The position numbers were made by a program, and so were the translations under genes. This document shows positions 60,596 to 64,000 of a stretch of 64,000 bases of DNA, piece by piece. The stretch is from Paenibacillus etheri (lineage in GTDB: Bacteria; Bacillota; Bacilli; Paenibacillales; Paenibacillaceae). The stretch's first letter is position 1. Every line of letters starts with the position of its first letter. The stretch is taken from positions 1 to 64,000 of the forward strand of contig NZ_LCZJ02000018.1 in NCBI RefSeq assembly GCF_001012825.1. The letters run 5' to 3'. A model generated the notes under the pieces. It had not been told where the DNA came from and did no database searches. It saw nothing but the letters and a program-made list of their open reading frames with translations.

Positions 60596-60755
60596 GAAAA
60601 TAAACTAGAATGTTTATATAAACAACGGTCCCACATATGAAGTGTTGATTGTGAAATTTGGAACAACCACATCTTTTGGGGATCACGAGACACGGGATCA
60701 ACCTTCAAGCCCGCGATCTCTACAAATATAATAAATATAGATGGAGGGATTTAGC

Positions 60756-63017
60756 ATGTCGGTGATTGAAAAAGAAGTAAATGAAGTGAAATCCGGTTGG
60801 AGAAGTTTTGCAAAAGGTAAATGGTCCAAGAAAGTTGACGTTAACAACTTTATCGCAAGTAACATTAAGCCTTATGAAGGTAACGAAGAGTTCCTCGTAG
60901 GTCCTACTAGTAACACAACTGAACTATGGAAGATTATTTCTCAACTGAGCAAGGAAGAAAGAGAAAGAGGCGGCGTATGGGATGTTTCCCTAGATACTGT
61001 CTCCACAATCACTTCACATGCTCCAGGCTACATTGACAAGGACAAGGAACAGATTGTAGGCGTGCAGACTGACGCTCCTTTCAGACGTTCCATTCAGCCA
61101 TTCGGCGGGATCAAGATGATGGTCGATGCTACGAAGGCTTATGGCTTCGAGCTTCCACAAAACATCGTTGACATGTTCACGAACATTCGCAAAACGCATA
61201 ACCAAGGCGTATTTGATGCATATACACCAGACATGAGAGCAGTACGTAAATCCGGCGTTATCACAGGTCTTCCTGATGCTTACGGCCGCGGACGTATTAT
61301 CGGCGACTACCGCCGCATTGCTCTGTACGGTATTGATTTCTTGATTAAAGACAAAAAGCAACAACTAACTGAACTTGAAGTTGATTCCATGACAGAAGAA
61401 GTAATTCGTTTGCGTGAAGAGCTGTCCGAGCAAATTCGTGCACTGGGCGAATTGAAAGAAATGGCAGCAGCTCACGGTATGGATATTTCCAAACCAGCGA
61501 CGAACTTCAAGGAAGCTACTCAATGGGTATACTTTGGATATCTGGCAGCAGTTAAAGAACAAAATGGTGCGGCGATGTCCTTGGGACGTGTTTCTTCCTT
61601 CCTAGACATCTATGCAGAACGCGATATTGAAGAAGGTACTTTGAATGAAGAACAAGTACAAGAAATTGTCGATCATTTCGTAATGAAACTGCGTATCGTT
61701 AAATTCTTGCGTACACCTGACTATAATGACCTGTTCTCCGGCGACCCTACTTGGGTAACTGAATCCATCGGTGGTATGGCTGAAGATGGAACCACTCGTG
61801 TTACCAAGAACAGCTTCCGTTTCCTGAACACCCTGTACAACTTGGGTCCAGCTCCGGAACCAAACTTAACTGTTCTGTGGTCCGAAAGATTGCCTGAAGG
61901 CTTCAAAAAATATTGTGCTAAGGTTTCTATCGAAACTAGTGCAATTCAGTATGAAAATGACGATCTAATGCGTCCATACTGGGGTGACGATTATGCTATT
62001 GCTTGCTGCGTATCTCCAATGCGTATCGGTAAACAAATGCAGTTCTTCGGCGCTCGTGCCAACCTGGCAAAAGCTTTGCTGTACGCTATTAATGGTGGTA
62101 AAGACGAAAAATCTGGAGCACAAGTTGGACCGGAATTCCCAGCGATCACTTCTGAATATCTGGATTATGACGAAGTAATGAAACGCTTCAAACCGATGAT
62201 GGAGTGGTTGGCTAAGACTTACGTTAACACTTTGAACATCATTCACTATATGCATGACAAATATTCTTACGAACGTATCGAAATGGCACTGCATGATCGC
62301 GACATTCTGCGTACGATGGCTTGCGGTATCGCTGGTCTGTCCGTTGCAGCTGACTCGCTGAGTGCTATTAAATACGCGAAGGTTAAACCTATCCGTAACG
62401 AACAAGGTATTGCAATTGACTTCGAAACCGAAGGCGAATTCCCTTGCTACGGTAACAATGACGATGCTGTAGACAGCATCGCAGTAGAATTGGTTGAAAC
62501 CTTCATGACAATGATCCGTAAAAACAAAACTTATCGTGATGCTGTGCCAACTCAATCGGTATTGACCATTACTTCGAATGTAGTGTACGGTAAGAAGACA
62601 GGTACAACACCTGACGGACGTAAAAAAGGCGAACCTTTTGCACCAGGTGCTAACCCAATGCACGGACGCGACAAGAAAGGTGCTCTGGCTTCACTGAACT
62701 CTGTAGCCAAACTGCCTTACTCCGATGCACAAGATGGTATCTCCAATACGTTCTCCATCGTACCTAAGGCACTGGGTAAAGACGATGAATCCTGTAAGTC
62801 TAACCTGGTACACATGATGGACGGATACTTCCATAACAACGCTCAGCACTTGAACGTTAACGTATTTAACCGTGAACAGCTGATGGACGCGATGGATCAC
62901 CCAGAGAACTATCCACAATTGACTATCCGCGTATCCGGTTATGCAGTTAACTTCATCAAGCTGACTCGCGAACAGCAAATGGACGTAATTAACCGTACGT
63001 TCCATGGTTCGATGTAA
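60756..63017 (+). CDS. pflB: Formate acetyltransferase (pyruvate formate-lyase)
   Basis: The protein has 753 residues. GGAGGG lies inside a would-be start at 60741, so ATG 60756 is chosen. The adjacent active cysteines are in [11 protein letters not shown] near 416, and the glycyl-radical loop is [17 protein letters not shown] (Gly near 728). It converts pyruvate and CoA to acetyl-CoA and formate under anaerobiosis. Its activating enzyme lies downstream. Fnr-type boxes precede it. Confidence 0.97.
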   Translation: MSVIEKEVNEVKSGWRSFAKGKWSKKVDVNNFIASNIKPYEGNEEFLVGPTSNTTELWKIISQLSKEERERGGVWDVSLDTVSTITSHAPGYIDKDKEQIVGVQTDAPFRRSIQPFGGIKMMVDATKAYGFELPQNIVDMFTNIRKTHNQGVFDAYTPDMRAVRKSGVITGLPDAYGRGRIIGDYRRIALYGIDFLIKDKKQQLTELEVDSMTEEVIRLREELSEQIRALGELKEMAAAHGMDISKPATNFKEATQWVYFGYLAAVKEQNGAAMSLGRVSSFLDIYAERDIEEGTLNEEQVQEIVDHFVMKLRIVKFLRTPDYNDLFSGDPTWVTESIGGMAEDGTTRVTKNSFRFLNTLYNLGPAPEPNLTVLWSERLPEGFKKYCAKVSIETSAIQYENDDLMRPYWGDDYAIACCVSPMRIGKQMQFFGARANLAKALLYAINGGKDEKSGAQVGPEFPAITSEYLDYDEVMKRFKPMMEWLAKTYVNTLNIIHYMHDKYSYERIEMALHDRDILRTMACGIAGLSVAADSLSAIKYAKVKPIRNEQGIAIDFETEGEFPCYGNNDDAVDSIAVELVETFMTMIRKNKTYRDAVPTQSVLTITSNVVYGKKTGTTPDGRKKGEPFAPGANPMHGRDKKGALASLNSVAKLPYSDAQDGISNTFSIVPKALGKDDESCKSNLVHMMDGYFHNNAQHLNVNVFNREQLMDAMDHPENYPQLTIRVSGYAVNFIKLTREQQMDVINRTFHGSM

Positions 63018-63078
63018 TTCGTTCCTATTTATAAAGATCTTTGATTTAAATTCTACATTGAAATAGTTGCAAGGAAGA

Positions 63079-63103
63079 TACCGCCCTTGTCTCAAGGGCG
63101 GTA
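63079..63103 (+). other. Intercistronic hairpin between pflB and pflA
   Basis: TACCGCCCTTG and CAAGGGCGGTA form an 11-bp perfect GC-rich stem with a 3-nt loop, extended by AAGAT/ATCTT. No T-run follows, so it is better read as an RNA-stabilising or partly terminating element than a full terminator. Confidence 0.6.
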
Positions 63104-63234
63104 ATATCTTGTTTGAGAATGGTTAAAATTTTAAATTTCACAGCCGCGATTAAGGGGAAAGACAGTCTCAAGGACAGGGAACTTCTTCGTGAAAGAGGGA
63201 CTGTTAGTCTGTCGTGGCGAAAGGATGACATCCT

Positions 63235-63972
63235 ATGATTAAAGGTCGCATACACTCTTTGGAAACCTTTGGGACCGTTGACGGACCTGGTATTCGTTTT
63301 GTCTTATTCATGCAGGGCTGCTTGTTGAAATGCCAATATTGTCATAATCCTGATACTTGGGCTTTAGATGAAGGCAAAGAAATGAGTCTGGAAGAAGTGC
63401 TTTCCGAGATCGAGCCTTATTTGAACTACTATCGTTCTTCTGGAGGCGGACTGACTGTATCCGGTGGAGAACCTACTTTGCAGGCACAATTTGTAAAACA
63501 GTTATTTACGGAAGTTAAGAAACGTTGGAATTTGCACACTACACTAGATAGTAATGGTTATAACGAAGGTGACAAGATTAATGACTTATTGGATGTTACG
63601 GACTTGGTAATGCTTGACTTGAAGCATATTGATGAAGAAGCACACATTAAGTTAACTGGCAAATCTAATGACCGGACCTTGAAGCTTGCACGCTGGCTAT
63701 CGGATCATAACCGTAAGATGTGGATTAGACATGTATACGTTCCAGGAATTCACGACCGTGAAGAGGATCTTATTAATTTAGGTCGTTATATTGGAACCTT
63801 AAATGGCGTTGAGAAGTTTGAAATCCTGCCTTATCATCAAATGGGTATCTATAAATGGGAAATGCTTGGCAAGGTTTATGAATTGGATGGTGTGCCATCC
63901 CCTACGGATGAAGAAGTTCAGCGGGCATACCGCTTGGTCGAAGAAGGTCGTAAGCAGACAGCACTGGTATAA
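63235..63972 (+). CDS. pflA: Pyruvate formate-lyase-activating enzyme (radical SAM)
   Basis: The protein has 245 residues. The radical SAM cluster motif CLLKCQYC places cysteines at 29, 33 and 36, after TFGTVDGPGIRFVLFMQG. The SAM-binding GGGLTVSGGEP motif follows near 80. It installs the glycyl radical on PflB. AAAGGATGA precedes the ATG. It lies 217 bp after pflB, separated by a hairpin. Confidence 0.95.
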   Translation: MIKGRIHSLETFGTVDGPGIRFVLFMQGCLLKCQYCHNPDTWALDEGKEMSLEEVLSEIEPYLNYYRSSGGGLTVSGGEPTLQAQFVKQLFTEVKKRWNLHTTLDSNGYNEGDKINDLLDVTDLVMLDLKHIDEEAHIKLTGKSNDRTLKLARWLSDHNRKMWIRHVYVPGIHDREEDLINLGRYIGTLNGVEKFEILPYHQMGIYKWEMLGKVYELDGVPSPTDEEVQRAYRLVEEGRKQTALV

Positions 63973-64000
63973 ATTGATACCTACATTAAGTAAAGCCGTT

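Overview
The window looks like chromosome of a low-GC Gram-positive, spore-former-type bacterium, most likely Paenibacillus. Supporting signs are strong AGGAGG-type ribosome binding sites, frequent TTG/GTG starts, CcpA-type cre sites, a Bce-type antibiotic-sensing module, a YesM/YesN-LplB-type sugar transport cluster, a Bacillus-type Fnr with a C-terminal cysteine cluster, and a DUF1540 mini-protein. No tRNA, rRNA, CRISPR or prophage is visible. A partial transposase sits at the left edge.

Layout. 1-114: IS transposase fragment. 0.5-3.7 kb: AraC regulator divergent from a sugar isomerase/Gfo-Idh dehydrogenase operon that contains a collapsed second dehydrogenase. 3.7-11.7 kb: housekeeping and hypothetical genes (nitrilase-like protein, AlkC-like repair protein, DJ-1/PfpI protein, RNase H1, uracil-DNA glycosylase, AI-2E transporter). 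11.8-15.8 kb: fructose operon (DeoR regulator, 1-phosphofructokinase, PTS IIABC). 16-20.4 kb: Crp-like regulator, YitT membrane protein with a long leader, tRNA hydroxylase TrhO, a small XRE regulator/membrane protein pair, an AIM24 protein. 20.4-27.2 kb: repeats, then a Bce-type two-component system and ABC transporter followed by DedA and undecaprenyl-diphosphatase genes. 27.2-30.1 kb: composite repeats, a cobalamin riboswitch and metE. 30.2-38.6 kb: mixed genes including msrAB and the RIC-type Fe-S repair protein. 39-44.5 kb: nitrite reductase nirBD, a formate/nitrite transporter and fnr. 44.7-57.5 kb: disaccharide phosphorolysis and uptake cluster (two GH65 proteins, beta-phosphoglucomutase, YesM/YesN, two permeases, binding protein). 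57.7-64 kb: anaerobic mixed-acid genes adhE, pflB, pflA.

How it fits together. The right-hand third reads as an anaerobic-lifestyle region. The fnr gene lies among its likely targets, and TGTGA-N6-TCACA boxes precede nirB, adhE, pflB and fnr. Two of these promoters carry tandem boxes 21 bp apart. The sugar cluster probably imports an alpha-glucoside, phosphorolyses it to beta-glucose-1-phosphate and passes it to glycolysis, with Pfl and AdhE as fermentative outlets. The Bce region pairs a peptide-antibiotic detoxification pump with two enzymes of the undecaprenyl carrier cycle.

Most genes belong to known families. The least explained signals are non-coding: a dispersed two-hairpin repeat family (five copies), a 169-bp MITE-like element, a 14-codon ORF ending inside a terminator downstream of an Fnr box, a long yitT leader with an internal 15-bp tandem repeat, and a 14-bp perfect inverted repeat that doubles as two Fnr-type boxes upstream of pflB.
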